A stretch of 64,000 nt of DNA from Prevotella sp. (GTDB taxonomy: Bacteria; Bacteroidota; Bacteroidia; Bacteroidales; Muribaculaceae). Position 1 is the stretch's first letter; each line of letters opens with the position of its first letter. The stretch covers positions 207,498 to 271,497 of the forward strand of contig JAMPBN010000001.1 in assembly GCA_023666665.1 (NCBI GenBank), in the 5' to 3' direction. This document shows positions 25,010 to 34,700 of this stretch, one piece after another. A program made the translations under genes and the position numbers. The notes under the pieces are model-generated. The model searched no databases and had not been told where the DNA came from. It saw only the letters and a program-made list of their open reading frames with translations.

Positions 25010-26222
25010 ATATATATTTCTGCTCTCGGTATTTGTCGCTACGGCTCGAAATGCCTCTACGGAGATATTTGACCCACATTTCAAGTCGTTGCAGGTAATT
25101 GACCCAACGAACTTGCTCGGACAGCCAATCATAAAGCCCAATAATGCGGCTTCTGCAATAAAAATCAGCTTTGACGAGCTGGCCGACGACAGCAGGTTTC
25201 TACGTTACCGCCTTATACATTGCGATTCAAACTGGAAGCCCTCGCAGTCAATCACCGAACTCGACTATATTGACGGCTTCAATGAAGCTCAGGTGGTTGA
25301 CTATGCGCTATCAGACAAATCTCTCACCCACTATGTTCACTATAACATCACTATTCCCAATGAGGATATGAGGCCACTTCTGTCGGGTAACTATCTAGTA
25401 GAGGTATTCGACGAGGAGAACCCCGATGAAACACTGCTTCAAGCACGATTTATGGTTGACGAATCTTTAGTGGGAATATCAATGACCGCGAGTTCGCGCA
25501 CCGATGTTGATTACAACAGCAAACATCAGCAGCTCAGTGTTAAAGCCAATCTTGAAAATGCTCATATTGACAATGCATACAACGACCTAAAACTCGTTAT
25601 TATTCCCAACGGCAGAGTGGCTGATTCGCGTACGCTGTTGCATCCGCTGCAAGTCACGCAAAACATCGCCACATATAAACACCAAAAGGAGCTGATTTTT
25701 CCTGCCGGTAACGAATACCGACGTTTTGATTTGGCCAACTTGCGCTATCCCGGAATGGGCGTTTATGCAATAGACTACGTTGAGCCATTCTATAACGCAA
25801 TGTTAAAAACAGATACGCCACGAGTTAATTCGGGATACACTTACGACCAGACACAAGCCGGACGTTATTTCCCGGCAGAAATTTATTCTACAGAACCCGA
25901 AATAGATGCCGACTACGTGCTGACGTTTTTTACCCTGCAAATGCCTAAGCTGAATGAAGACGTTTATTTAGACGGCGATTTCGTTCTCAGAAAACGCAAC
26001 TCAGACTCAAGAATGATTTATGACGAAAGTAACGGCGCGTACATCAAGACACTGCTTCTTAAACAAGGAATGTATAACTACCAATACGTTACCGGCTCAG
26101 GTCTGAACCCCATTGAGGGCGACAACTATGAAACCGGCAATGAATACGTGGCGTTGCTTTATTATTGTCCTCCGGGTGCACGCTACGACAGACTTATCGG
26201 CTCTGCAATAATCAGACAATGA
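24996..26222 (+). CDS. Type IX secretion system plug protein (DUF5103)
   Basis: 408 residues from ATG 24996 (MKLFKYIFLLSVF), which gives a proper signal peptide; ATG 24978 in the same frame would add six residues inside the preceding gene. The body has the DUF5103 pattern: FKSLQVIDPTNLLGQPII, ISFDELADDSRFLRYRLIHC, LSGNYLVEVFDEENP, YDQTQAGRYFPAEIYS and QGMYNYQYV. In Flavobacterium this protein (PorP-independent 'Plug') closes the periplasmic side of the SprA export channel. Its presence, with PorD, a GldB-like protein and sorting tails in this window, supports an active type IX system. The stop overlaps the next start (ATGA). Confidence 0.87.
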   Translation: MKLFKYIFLLSVFVATARNASTEIFDPHFKSLQVIDPTNLLGQPIIKPNNAASAIKISFDELADDSRFLRYRLIHCDSNWKPSQSITELDYIDGFNEAQVVDYALSDKSLTHYVHYNITIPNEDMRPLLSGNYLVEVFDEENPDETLLQARFMVDESLVGISMTASSRTDVDYNSKHQQLSVKANLENAHIDNAYNDLKLVIIPNGRVADSRTLLHPLQVTQNIATYKHQKELIFPAGNEYRRFDLANLRYPGMGVYAIDYVEPFYNAMLKTDTPRVNSGYTYDQTQAGRYFPAEIYSTEPEIDADYVLTFFTLQMPKLNEDVYLDGDFVLRKRNSDSRMIYDESNGAYIKTLLLKQGMYNYQYVTGSGLNPIEGDNYETGNEYVALLYYCPPGARYDRLIGSAIIRQ

Positions 26223-26848
26223 TAGAAGAAAGCGAAGAAATAATGTTTCAGATTCAAAATACACTTGTCAGCCTTGACCTGGCAGAAGAGTTTTTTTGCT
26301 GCGATCTCGATGCGTGCAAAGGAGAATGTTGCATTGAGGGAGATGCCGGTGCTCCGGTAACGGATATGGAGTGCCGCGAAATTCGCCGCGCACTCCCCGC
26401 AATTGAAAAAGATATGGCACCCAGAGCCATAGATTTGGTACGCCAACAGGGCGTGAGTTATATTGACGAAGAGGGCGACCTGGTCACTTCGATTCTTGAC
26501 GGCAGAAACTGCGCTTTTACCTGCTACGCCCCTAATGGCATATGCCTGTGTGCTTTAGAAGGTGCATACAGACGCGGTGAGACCAGATGGCGCAAACCCA
26601 TAAGCTGTGCGCTCTACCCCGTGCGACTAACTGAATATGAGAAGTTTACCGCAGTAAACTATCACAAATGGAATATCTGCAAGCCGGCGAGAGCCAAAGG
26701 ACGCAAAGAAGGCATACGGTTATACCAATTCCTCAAAGAACCGCTAATCGAACGATTTGGTAAGGAATGGTATGACGAATTGGTGCTATGCTGCGAGGTT
26801 TATCTCAAAGAGCAATACCCAACTCCTGACGCAGAAACGGCGCAGTAG
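26219..26848 (+). CDS. DUF3109 family Cys-rich protein
   Basis: 209 residues from ATG 26219 (MIEESEEIMFQIQ), overlapping the previous stop as ATGA; an upstream GTG frame at 26165 lies within the plug gene and is rejected. The cysteine cluster CCDLDACKGECCIEGDAG (~22-39) and later cysteines (CAFTCYAPNGICLCALE; SCALYPVRL; WNICKPA) resemble YkgJ-type metal or Fe-S binding proteins. The family is typical of Bacteroidales and has no assigned reaction. Its last 44 bases overlap uvrA, the longest but one of the tail-to-tail overlaps here. Confidence 0.88.
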   Translation: MIEESEEIMFQIQNTLVSLDLAEEFFCCDLDACKGECCIEGDAGAPVTDMECREIRRALPAIEKDMAPRAIDLVRQQGVSYIDEEGDLVTSILDGRNCAFTCYAPNGICLCALEGAYRRGETRWRKPISCALYPVRLTEYEKFTAVNYHKWNICKPARAKGRKEGIRLYQFLKEPLIERFGKEWYDELVLCCEVYLKEQYPTPDAETAQ

Positions 26849-29648
26849 GAGAATCCGTCTTTGCCACTTCTTCCGGGGTACCTTCAGCAATAATCATACC
26901 ACCTGCAGAGCCTCCCGCCGGGCCCATATCCACCACGTAGTCAGCTGACTTAATCACGTCAGTGTTGTGTTCGATAATCAAAACGGTATTACCTCTGTCA
27001 ACCAACTGGTTCAAGAGGTTCATCAGGGTTTTGATGTCTTCAAAATGCAGACCGGTTGTTGGCTCATCGAGAATAAAGAGAGTTTTACCCGTGTCGCGCT
27101 TAGCAAGTTCGGTTGCTAATTTCACACGTTGGTTTTCGCCGCCCGACAGGGTGCTCGACGGCTGTCCGAGCTTTATATAGCCAAGCCCGACTTCCTGAAG
27201 CACCTTGAGCTTTTTCAGTATCACCGGAGTATTTTCAAAAAACTCTACCGCCTGATTTATGGTCATATCCAGTATGTCGGCTATTGATTTGCCCTTGAAT
27301 CGGACTTCGAGAGTTTCGCGATTGTATCTTTTGCCGGCGCATTCTTCGCAAGGCACAAGTACGTCGGGCAGGAAATTCATCTCAATCGTTTTGTAGCCGT
27401 TGCCTTTGCAAGTTTCGCATCTGCCGCCCTTTACGTTGAAAGAGAATCGCCCCGGCTTATAGCCGCGAATCTTTGCTTCGGGTAAGTTTACAAACAAAGA
27501 ACGGATGTCTGAAAACACGCCTGTGTACGTTGCCGGATTGCTTCGCGGGGTACGACCAAGCGGCGTTTGGTCAACCGTCACTACCTTGTCGATGTGTTTA
27601 ATTCCAAGAATCTCCTTATATGGGAGCGGTTCCTGCTGGGAACGATAGAATTCCTTGCTCAGAATTGGTTGCAAAGTGCTGCTGATGAGCGAAGATTTGC
27701 CAGAACCGCTCACGCCGGCAACAACTGTCAGAGTACCTAACGGCAGCTTGAAGTCAATATTTTTAAGGTTGTGACCCGATGCACCCTTTAACTCGAGAAA
27801 TTTGCCATTGCCTTGACGGCGCACATCAGGGATGACAATCTGCCTCTTGCCGTTTAGATAATCAGCCGTCAAAGTATTGCTCTTGAGCATATTTTTAGGT
27901 GTGCCTTGATAAACTACCTGCCCACCCTTTCGACCGGCAAATGGGCCAATGTCAACAATCCAATCAGCCTCAAGCATCATATCGCGGTCGTGTTCAACAA
28001 CTATTACCGAGTTTTGCGCATCTCTTAGCGCCTTGAGCGAATTTATGAGTTTCAGATTGTCACGCTGATGCAGGCCGATACTCGGCTCATCAAGAATGTA
28101 TAACACGTTTACCAACTCTGAGCCGATTTGCGTTGCCAAACGTATGCGCTGACTTTCCCCGCCCGACAAAGTTGCAGAAGCCCTGGCAAGTGAGAGGTAG
28201 CCAAGCCCAACGTTTTCAAGGAACGTCAATCGCGTTGAAATTTCTTTAACTATTTCAGATGCTATGATTTGCTGCGATTTATTCAAGTGTTTATTTATGT
28301 CAGCCATCCACTTTGAGAGTGCTGAAATGTCCATTCTGCTGAGGTCAGCAATGGTTTTGTCGCCAATGTAAAAATGACGCGCCTCAATATTCAGACGGTC
28401 GCCGTGACATTCCGGACATTCAACCCGCGAGTAAAACTGCGTGCTCCACTTTTTGCCGCCATCATCTGCATCATCACCTTGTTGCATCTCAATATAGCGG
28501 ATAATGCCGTCATAGTTACGATATAGGCTACCCAAATAACCGTTGCCAACGTTAATGTTCAGCTTTTCTGAACTGCCATACAGAATTTCGTCGAGAAGTT
28601 CTGACGGCAACTCATGTATGGGAGTCTGCAAGTTGCAGCCGTAGCGTTCACACAGCTGTTCAATTTGTCGGAACACGATAGTGTCCTTTTTCTTTCCCAA
28701 TGGCTCTATTGCTCCGGATGCGATGCTTAGTTTTTTGTTTGGTATAATCTTATCAACGTCGATAACATTTACCTCACCAATGCCGTTGCACTTCGGGCAA
28801 GCGCCAAGCGGAGAGTTGAACGAAAAATTATGCGGAGCAGGGTCGCGATAACTGATGCCGTTTTCTGCATCCATCAGAGTTCGCGACAGGTGAGTGAGTT
28901 CGTTTTTGTTATCAACGTCGCATATAATCAACTGTCCGTCTCCGCGATGCAGAGCAGTGCTTACGCTATTACGCAGCCGCGTTTCATCAATATCGGCTAC
29001 AGCAATTTTATCAACTACAAGCTCGATTGAGTGGTTCTTGTATCGGTCTAGCTTCATGCCGGGAGTAATCTCGCGCATTTTGCCATCGACTCTCACGTTG
29101 ATATAGCCTTTCTTGGCAAGTTGCTCGAACAATTCCTGATAGTGGCCCTTGCGGTTGCGAATCAACGGCGCAAGAATCAAAATTTTACGTCCCGAAAAAC
29201 GTTCCTTTATAAGGCTAAGAATTTTTTCTTTACTGAACTTCTGCATCGGCTTGCCGGAGATATAACTGCGGGCGGTAGCAACTCGGGCATAGAGCAAACG
29301 CATAAAGTCGTAGATTTCAGTAGTAGTGCCAATGGTTGACCTTGGGTTGCGGTTTACGGTTTTTTGTTCTATTGCAATAACCGGCGACAGCCCGGTAATG
29401 CTGTCAACGTCCGGTCGCTCAAGAGTGCCGAGCATTTGTCGGGCATAGCTTGAAAAAGTTTCTATATAACGGCGTTGCCCCTCGGCAAATATCGTATCAA
29501 ATGCCAATGATGACTTTCCCGAACCACTCAGCCCGGTTATAACGGTCAGTTTGCCGTGAGGAATCTCAACGTCTATATTCTTAAGATTGTGAACTCTTGC
29601 GCCTGTCACTGTCAGGTTGTCAAGATGTTCCGAATCTGTTTTTTTCAT
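26805..29648 (-). CDS. uvrA: UvrABC excinuclease subunit A
   Basis: 947 residues, full length. A DNA damage-recognition ATPase. Two ABC modules are complete: Walker A GLSGSGKSS (~39-47) and GVSGSGKSS, signatures ATLSGGESQRI and STLSGGENQRV, and Walker B LYILDEPS and LFILDEPTTGLH. Zinc-finger cysteines are present (CPKCNG; CPECHGDRL; CETCKGNG; CEECAGKRY). The start overlaps the upstream lytic transglycosylase stop by four bases (ATGA). The 3' end overlaps DUF3109 by 44 bases. It is the last gene of the unit DUF4924, transglycosylase, uvrA. Confidence 0.97.
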   Translation of the reverse strand: MKKTDSEHLDNLTVTGARVHNLKNIDVEIPHGKLTVITGLSGSGKSSLAFDTIFAEGQRRYIETFSSYARQMLGTLERPDVDSITGLSPVIAIEQKTVNRNPRSTIGTTTEIYDFMRLLYARVATARSYISGKPMQKFSKEKILSLIKERFSGRKILILAPLIRNRKGHYQELFEQLAKKGYINVRVDGKMREITPGMKLDRYKNHSIELVVDKIAVADIDETRLRNSVSTALHRGDGQLIICDVDNKNELTHLSRTLMDAENGISYRDPAPHNFSFNSPLGACPKCNGIGEVNVIDVDKIIPNKKLSIASGAIEPLGKKKDTIVFRQIEQLCERYGCNLQTPIHELPSELLDEILYGSSEKLNINVGNGYLGSLYRNYDGIIRYIEMQQGDDADDGGKKWSTQFYSRVECPECHGDRLNIEARHFYIGDKTIADLSRMDISALSKWMADINKHLNKSQQIIASEIVKEISTRLTFLENVGLGYLSLARASATLSGGESQRIRLATQIGSELVNVLYILDEPSIGLHQRDNLKLINSLKALRDAQNSVIVVEHDRDMMLEADWIVDIGPFAGRKGGQVVYQGTPKNMLKSNTLTADYLNGKRQIVIPDVRRQGNGKFLELKGASGHNLKNIDFKLPLGTLTVVAGVSGSGKSSLISSTLQPILSKEFYRSQQEPLPYKEILGIKHIDKVVTVDQTPLGRTPRSNPATYTGVFSDIRSLFVNLPEAKIRGYKPGRFSFNVKGGRCETCKGNGYKTIEMNFLPDVLVPCEECAGKRYNRETLEVRFKGKSIADILDMTINQAVEFFENTPVILKKLKVLQEVGLGYIKLGQPSSTLSGGENQRVKLATELAKRDTGKTLFILDEPTTGLHFEDIKTLMNLLNQLVDRGNTVLIIEHNTDVIKSADYVVDMGPAGGSAGGMIIAEGTPEEVAKTDSPTAPFLRQELGIAL

Positions 29649-30559
29649 TTCGTCAGCCAGTTGTCGTTATATGTTTTCAAATGTGATGATGAGCGTTTCA
29701 GCGATTCCGCTTTGGGGATTCTGACTTCATAAGATTTCCCATTTTTGTTGGTGAGAGTTTTAGCGCGAATCCACGGATTGTATTCACGGAGCGTGGCATA
29801 TGAAATGCCGCGTTCTTTAGCCCACGTCGGCCAATCGTCTACGGTATAATCAACCGTCTCTGTTATATATTCATAGGGTTGATATAGTTGGTCGGCACGC
29901 AGTTCAAAACCATATTTTGACGGATTCTCCATTATCATTTTCATTGCAACCATACGCAGTGGATAACGCCGCGTTTCATCCGCGAGCCAAAGATTGAGAG
30001 CGTTGTCTTGCTGCTGAGCATCCAACTCCTTGGTAATCCTTGCAGTTCCGCCGTTATAACTTGACGCGACAGATGCCCAATCGCCATATTTTTCAAATGC
30101 GGCATTAATGTATTTACATGCTGCGGCAGTTTCTTTGATGGGATCATAACGTTCGTCTACCTCATCGGTTACTTCCAAACCATACTGCTTGGCCGTTGCG
30201 GGCATAAACTGCCAAATGCCTGCCGCACCTGCCGCAGAGCGTGCAATCGGGTTCAAAAAACTCTCAATGCAGGCCATATATATAAAGTCTTCGTTAACTC
30301 CGTATTGCTTCATAATCTTGGCTAACTCCTGGAAGTAGCGGTTTGCTCGCTTGAGTGTGAGCAAAGTGTTGCCATGGGTATAAACCATAGAAGTCAGCTC
30401 CCGGTCAAGCCGCTCATATAGTTGCGTATCAGCCAAATCGAGTTTCTCGCCGGCAAAAGTAACACTGCGGGGAATGTCGGGATTAGTAACGGTGAGATGT
30501 TGAGCCGTTAAGGCAAACGGCAGTAGCATCAGTATGAGGAAAGATTTTATGTTTTTCAT
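29645..30559 (-). CDS. Secreted lytic transglycosylase (SLT domain)
   Basis: 304 residues. The signal peptide ends at FALTAQ. The SLT domain covers ~75-215 with the catalytic Glu99 in MACIESFLNPIARS, then AAGIWQFMPATAKQYGL and VASSYNGGTARITKEL, all family-1 lysozyme-like motifs. It cleaves peptidoglycan glycan strands in the periplasm. The ~90 C-terminal residues (YEYITETVDYTVDDWPTWA, YNPWIRAKTLTNKNGKSYEV) resemble a degenerate LysM or MltD-type tail. It lies 12 bases after DUF4924 and overlaps uvrA by four bases. Confidence 0.92.
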   Translation of the reverse strand: MKNIKSFLILMLLPFALTAQHLTVTNPDIPRSVTFAGEKLDLADTQLYERLDRELTSMVYTHGNTLLTLKRANRYFQELAKIMKQYGVNEDFIYMACIESFLNPIARSAAGAAGIWQFMPATAKQYGLEVTDEVDERYDPIKETAAACKYINAAFEKYGDWASVASSYNGGTARITKELDAQQQDNALNLWLADETRRYPLRMVAMKMIMENPSKYGFELRADQLYQPYEYITETVDYTVDDWPTWAKERGISYATLREYNPWIRAKTLTNKNGKSYEVRIPKAESLKRSSSHLKTYNDNWLTK

Positions 30560-30571
30560 TGTGACAGGGTC

Positions 30572-31123
30572 TTAATCTTTTGCAAAGAGCGGTTCTTGCT
30601 CATTTTTGTGGAAATAAGCGGCCAGGGTACCGATGAGTTTGGAAATCTGACGAATCGCAGTCATAGTTTCCGGGGAAATAGCTTTTCCCTGCAAGCGCAA
30701 CATCAGCATACCATACAAGGCCGTAAAACACGTTTCTATCTCACCTTCGGCAGACTCTCCGGCTCGCGAACGCAAGTCTACAATATACGGTAAGGTCTGA
30801 TAAAACAGAGAGCTGTACTCGCCGAATTTGGGGTCGGCGAGCAGGGCATGGTGCAAGTCTACAAGTTCCACCATTATATTGTTGTTGATTTGCAGATGAC
30901 CGCGCTCGGTAACTCCCTCCCGGCGCATCATGTCGATAAGAGATTCATACCAATCAATCATTTCTTTGCGTTGAGCGGCAGATGAATCGGTCATCCGATC
31001 AACGATATTGGCCTTGATTTTTTCAATATCAAGGCCGTTTGCTCTGATAATATCTTCAATCTGCCACATATATAGCAGATATTCTGCGAGGTTTTCTTTT
31101 CGTTTTTGGCTTGCTATAATCAT
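30572..31123 (-). CDS. DUF4924 family protein
   Basis: 183 residues from ATG 31123 (MIIASQKRKENLAEYLLYM), the family's usual start; the frame is open to 31159 but that stretch holds the -7 box. It is an all-helical cytosolic protein with WQIEDIIRANGLDIEKI, QRKEMIDWYESLIDMM and AISPETMTAIRQISKLIG. The family is restricted to Bacteroidota and has no known role. It heads the operon with the lytic transglycosylase and uvrA. A small hairpin (31132-31147, AACGCT-TTAG-AGCGTT) lies in the 5' leader. Confidence 0.85.
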   Translation of the reverse strand: MIIASQKRKENLAEYLLYMWQIEDIIRANGLDIEKIKANIVDRMTDSSAAQRKEMIDWYESLIDMMRREGVTERGHLQINNNIMVELVDLHHALLADPKFGEYSSLFYQTLPYIVDLRSRAGESAEGEIETCFTALYGMLMLRLQGKAISPETMTAIRQISKLIGTLAAYFHKNEQEPLFAKD

Positions 31124-31156
31124 ACAGATATAACGCTTTAGAGCGTTTCTCGACCA

Positions 31157-31164
31157 CAAATTTA
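31157..31164 (-). promoter_or_regulatory. -7 box for the DUF4924 operon
   Basis: Minus strand TAAATTTG, an exact -7 match 33 bases upstream of the start at 31123. No TTTG -33 partner is seen at the right spacing. Confidence 0.5.
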
Positions 31165-31247
31165 CGCAGATTTAAGGAGGTTAACCGTGGATTTTAACGT
31201 TTATTAACGGAAAATTTGCATAATTTTGAAATTTCAACGCGTATTTC

Positions 31248-31279
31248 TTTGTTTTTTTGAAATTTAGCTTTACCTTTGC
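31248..31279 (+). promoter_or_regulatory. Promoter of the HU gene
   Basis: TTTG (31248-31251), 20-base spacer, TACCTTTG (31272-31279), exact consensus. The ATG at 31321 implies a leader of about 35 bases. Confidence 0.8.
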
Positions 31280-31320
31280 AGTGCTAACTTTAATTTTTCA
31301 TATTAATAAAAATTCACACA

Positions 31321-31593
31321 ATGAACAAAACCGAACTCGTAAACGCCATTGCCGAAAAGGCTGGCCTCAGCAAGGTAGATGCTAAAAATGCTCTCGACGC
31401 TACCATCGCTGCCGTTTCTGAAGCACTTGCTAACGACGATAAAGTAGCTCTCATTGGCTTTGGTACTTTCGCTACCGTAGAAAAAGCCGCTCGTCAGGGT
31501 ATCAACCCCCGCACCAAAGAAAAGGTTGAAATCGCAGCTCGCAAAGTTGTTAAATTCAAAGCCGGCGCTGAACTCGCTGCCAAGGTTAAGTAA
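31321..31593 (+). CDS. hup: HU-family histone-like DNA-binding protein
   Basis: 90 residues, the canonical size. It begins MNKTELVNAIAEKAGLSK and has the helical dimerisation half, the conserved GFGTFATVEKAARQG, and the beta-arm region INPRTKEKVEIAARKVVKF with the proline that intercalates DNA, ending GAELAAKVK. It compacts and bends nucleoid DNA. It is monocistronic: a consensus promoter lies upstream, and a strong intrinsic terminator starts 22 bases after the stop. Confidence 0.96.
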   Translation: MNKTELVNAIAEKAGLSKVDAKNALDATIAAVSEALANDDKVALIGFGTFATVEKAARQGINPRTKEKVEIAARKVVKFKAGAELAAKVK

Positions 31594-31614
31594 TTTAACT
31601 CTCAATATCTTTTT

Positions 31615-31648
31615 AAACCGAACTCATTTTGATGGGTTCGGTTTTTTT
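31615..31648 (+). terminator. Intrinsic terminator of the HU gene
   Basis: AAACCGAACTCAT (31615-31627) pairs with ATGGGTTCGGTTT (31632-31644) over 13 bp, including one G-T wobble, around a 4-base loop TTTG, followed by a run of T to 31648. It is textbook in form. Its T-tract doubles as the -33 region of the purL promoter. Confidence 0.92.
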
Positions 31649-31676
31649 GTGCTTTGAAAATATTTGCGTATCTTTG
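31646..31676 (+). promoter_or_regulatory. Promoter of purL
   Basis: TTTG (31646-31649), 19-base spacer, TATCTTTG (31669-31676). The -33 box is made of the last T residues of the HU terminator plus a G. A start site near 31682 leaves about 20 bases of leader before ATG 31702. Confidence 0.8.
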
Positions 31677-31701
31677 CGGTAGAAATTTATTCATCCGTTC
31701 A

Positions 31702-34700
31702 ATGATTCATTTTTTCAGGAAAGACGCCGTAACGGTATATGCCGTTGACGCCGACCATCTCCTCTCGCAAGCCGAGCAGGAAAAGTTTTCGTGGCTTTTT
31801 TCAGGAGCCAAGCTCGTTGAAGAAACCTCACTTAGCGGCTGTTACATCGGGCCGCGCCGTGAAATGATAACCCCCTGGAGTACTAACGCCGTAGAGATTA
31901 CCCAAAATATGGGGCTCGCCGGCGTTCGTCGTATTGAAGAGTTCACGCTCGACAACAGTACGGAACCCCGCCACGACAAAATGTTGCAACGCATATATAA
32001 TGGCCTTGATGCAGATATTTTCAAAATTGATGCGCAACCGGCTCCGATTGTTTATATCGACGATATTCATTCCTATAACCTCTCTGAGGGTCTCGCTCTC
32101 AGCCCTGAGGAAGAAAAATATCTGACCGAGCTGTCTGAGAAATTAGGAAGACCCTTGACCGACTCAGAGGTTTTTGGCTTCTCGCAGGTCAATTCCGAGC
32201 ATTGTCGCCATAAAATTTTCAACGGCACTTTTGTGATTGACGGCAAAGAAAAACCGTCGTCGCTCTTCAAGCTGATTAAAAAAACGAGTCAGGAACATCC
32301 CCACAAGCTTGTCAGCGCTTATAAAGACAATGTGGCTTTTGTTGAGGGTCCTCAGATTGACCAGTTTGCCCCGGTCAACCCCTCGCAACCTGATTACTTT
32401 GAGGTCAAACCCATTGACACCGTCCTGTCATTAAAAGCAGAAACCCATAACTTTCCAACCACAGTTGAACCTTTTAATGGTGCAGCCACTGGGTCCGGCG
32501 GCGAAATTCGTGACCGCCTCGGTGGTGGACGCGCCTCACTGCCCCTTGCCGGCACTGCGGTTTATATGACATCATATCCGCGTCACGCTGAAGCCATGGA
32601 ACCATGGGAGGCAATGCTCAACCCTCGTGTTTGGCTCTACCAAACGCCTGCCGAGATTCTTATCAAGGCATCAAATGGCGCAAGTGACTTCGGCAACAAA
32701 TTCGGTCAGCCGTTGATTTGCGGCTCATTGCTCACTTTTGAGCACGATGAAGACGGCCGCACTCTTGCATACGACAAGGTAATAATGCTTGCCGGTGGCG
32801 TTGGATTCGCAAACAAACGCGATGCCCTGAAAGGTCACCCCACCGCCGGTGAAAAAGTAATCGTTATGGGCGGCGACAACTACCGCATAGGTATGGGCGG
32901 CGGTGCCGTCAGCTCCGTAGCTACCGGACAATATGACAACTCGATTGAACTCAACGCCGTTCAGCGTGCAAATCCCGAAATGCAAAAGCGGGTGGCCAAC
33001 GTTATCCGCGCACTTGCCGAAAGTCCCGACAATCCGATTGTGTCCATCCACGACCACGGCGCGGGAGGTCACCTAAACGCACTGAGTGAACTCGTGGAAG
33101 AAACCGGAGGCAAGATTGAAATCGGCGCGTTGCCTGTTGGCGATTCCACCCTTTCTTCCAAAGAGATTGTGGGCAACGAAAGCCAGGAACGTATGGGTAT
33201 GGTTATGGATGCCCAACACATTGATGAGGTGAAAGCAATTGCCGAGCGTGAGCGCGCACCTTTCTATGTAGTGGGTGAAACTACCGGCGATGACCGTTTC
33301 GTCTTTGAGCAACCCGATGGAGTGAAACCCATTGACCTCGCAATGGGCGATATGTTCGGTTCGTCACCCAAAACCGTGATGATTGACCAAACAGTAAATC
33401 ACGTATATGCAAATCCTGAAATAGACCCCTCAAAGCTCGAAGAATATATATATAATGTGTTGAGCCTCGAGGCGGTTGGTTGTAAAGACTGGTTGACAAA
33501 CAAGGTTGACCGCTCCGTGACCGGCAAAGTGGCACGCCAGCAGTGCCAAGGAGTAACCCAAATGCCTTTGAGCGACTGCGGAGCAGTGGCTCTCGACTTC
33601 ACCGGAACCAAGGGCATTGCCACATCTATCGGCCACGCACCTCAAGTTGCACTCGTTGATTCCGCAAAGGGTTCTGTAATGTCTATCGCCGAGGCGCTGA
33701 CCAACCTGGTGGGCGCACCATTGACCGACGGACTTGCAGGCGTGTCGTTGTCGGCAAACTGGATGTGGCCGTGTCGCAACGAAGGCGAAGATGCCGCACT
33801 TTATAATGCCGTTCAGACAGCAAGCGACTTTGCCTGCGCCATTGGCGTGAATATCCCCACCGGCAAGGACTCTCTGAGTATGACCCAGAAATATGGCGAC
33901 AAAAAAGTTCTCGCTCCCGGCACTGTCATAATCTCGGCAGCTGCCGAAACCGGCGATGTTCGCAAAATTGTCGGTCCGGTTCTCCAACCAATACCGTCCA
34001 CATTACTACATCTCGACTTTTCGTTCTGCGCCGCCTCACTCGGAGGCTCCGCGCTTTATCAAACCCTCGGTCGTATCGGCACGAAAGCACCGACAGTAGC
34101 CAGCGCTGAAAAGTTCAAGAAAGCCTTTGCCGCAGTGCAGCAGCTCGTAAAACTCGGTCTTGTCACAGCCGTTCACGACATTTCTGCCGGCGGAACACTG
34201 ACCGCCATAATTGAGATGATGTTTGCCGCATCGTCGCCGATAAAGATTTCCGTTGACGGAGGCGAAGACCCCATCACAACATTATTTGCCGAAAATCCCG
34301 GTGTGCTGATGCAGATTCGCAAAGATGATATTGAAGTCGTTGAAAGCATCCTCAACAGTTTCGGATTTGATGCAAAGGGAATCGGTTTGCTCTCTCCATC
34401 CGACAAACCATCGGTTCACGTTATGGGCGCTGTCGACGTGCACCTTGACCCCGAAAAGTTGCTGAAACAATGGTTTAAGCCCTCGCATATGCTCGATCGC
34501 TTGCAAAGTGGCGTGGAGTGCGCAGATTTACGCGCCGAAAATTATGGCAAACAACCTGTAAAATATAACTTCGCGCCTGATTTTGACGGAACATTAAAGA
34601 GCCGTTCTATTTCCTACCGTCATAATAAGACCGGCATTAAAGCCGCAATTATCCGCGAAAAGGGCGTGAACGGAGACCGCGAAATGGCTTACTCGCTCTA

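Noticed and set aside
26165..26218. Upstream GTG start for the DUF3109 gene
   Set aside because: It would overlap the plug protein gene by 58 bases; the ATG at 26219 gives a standard ATGA junction and the family start.
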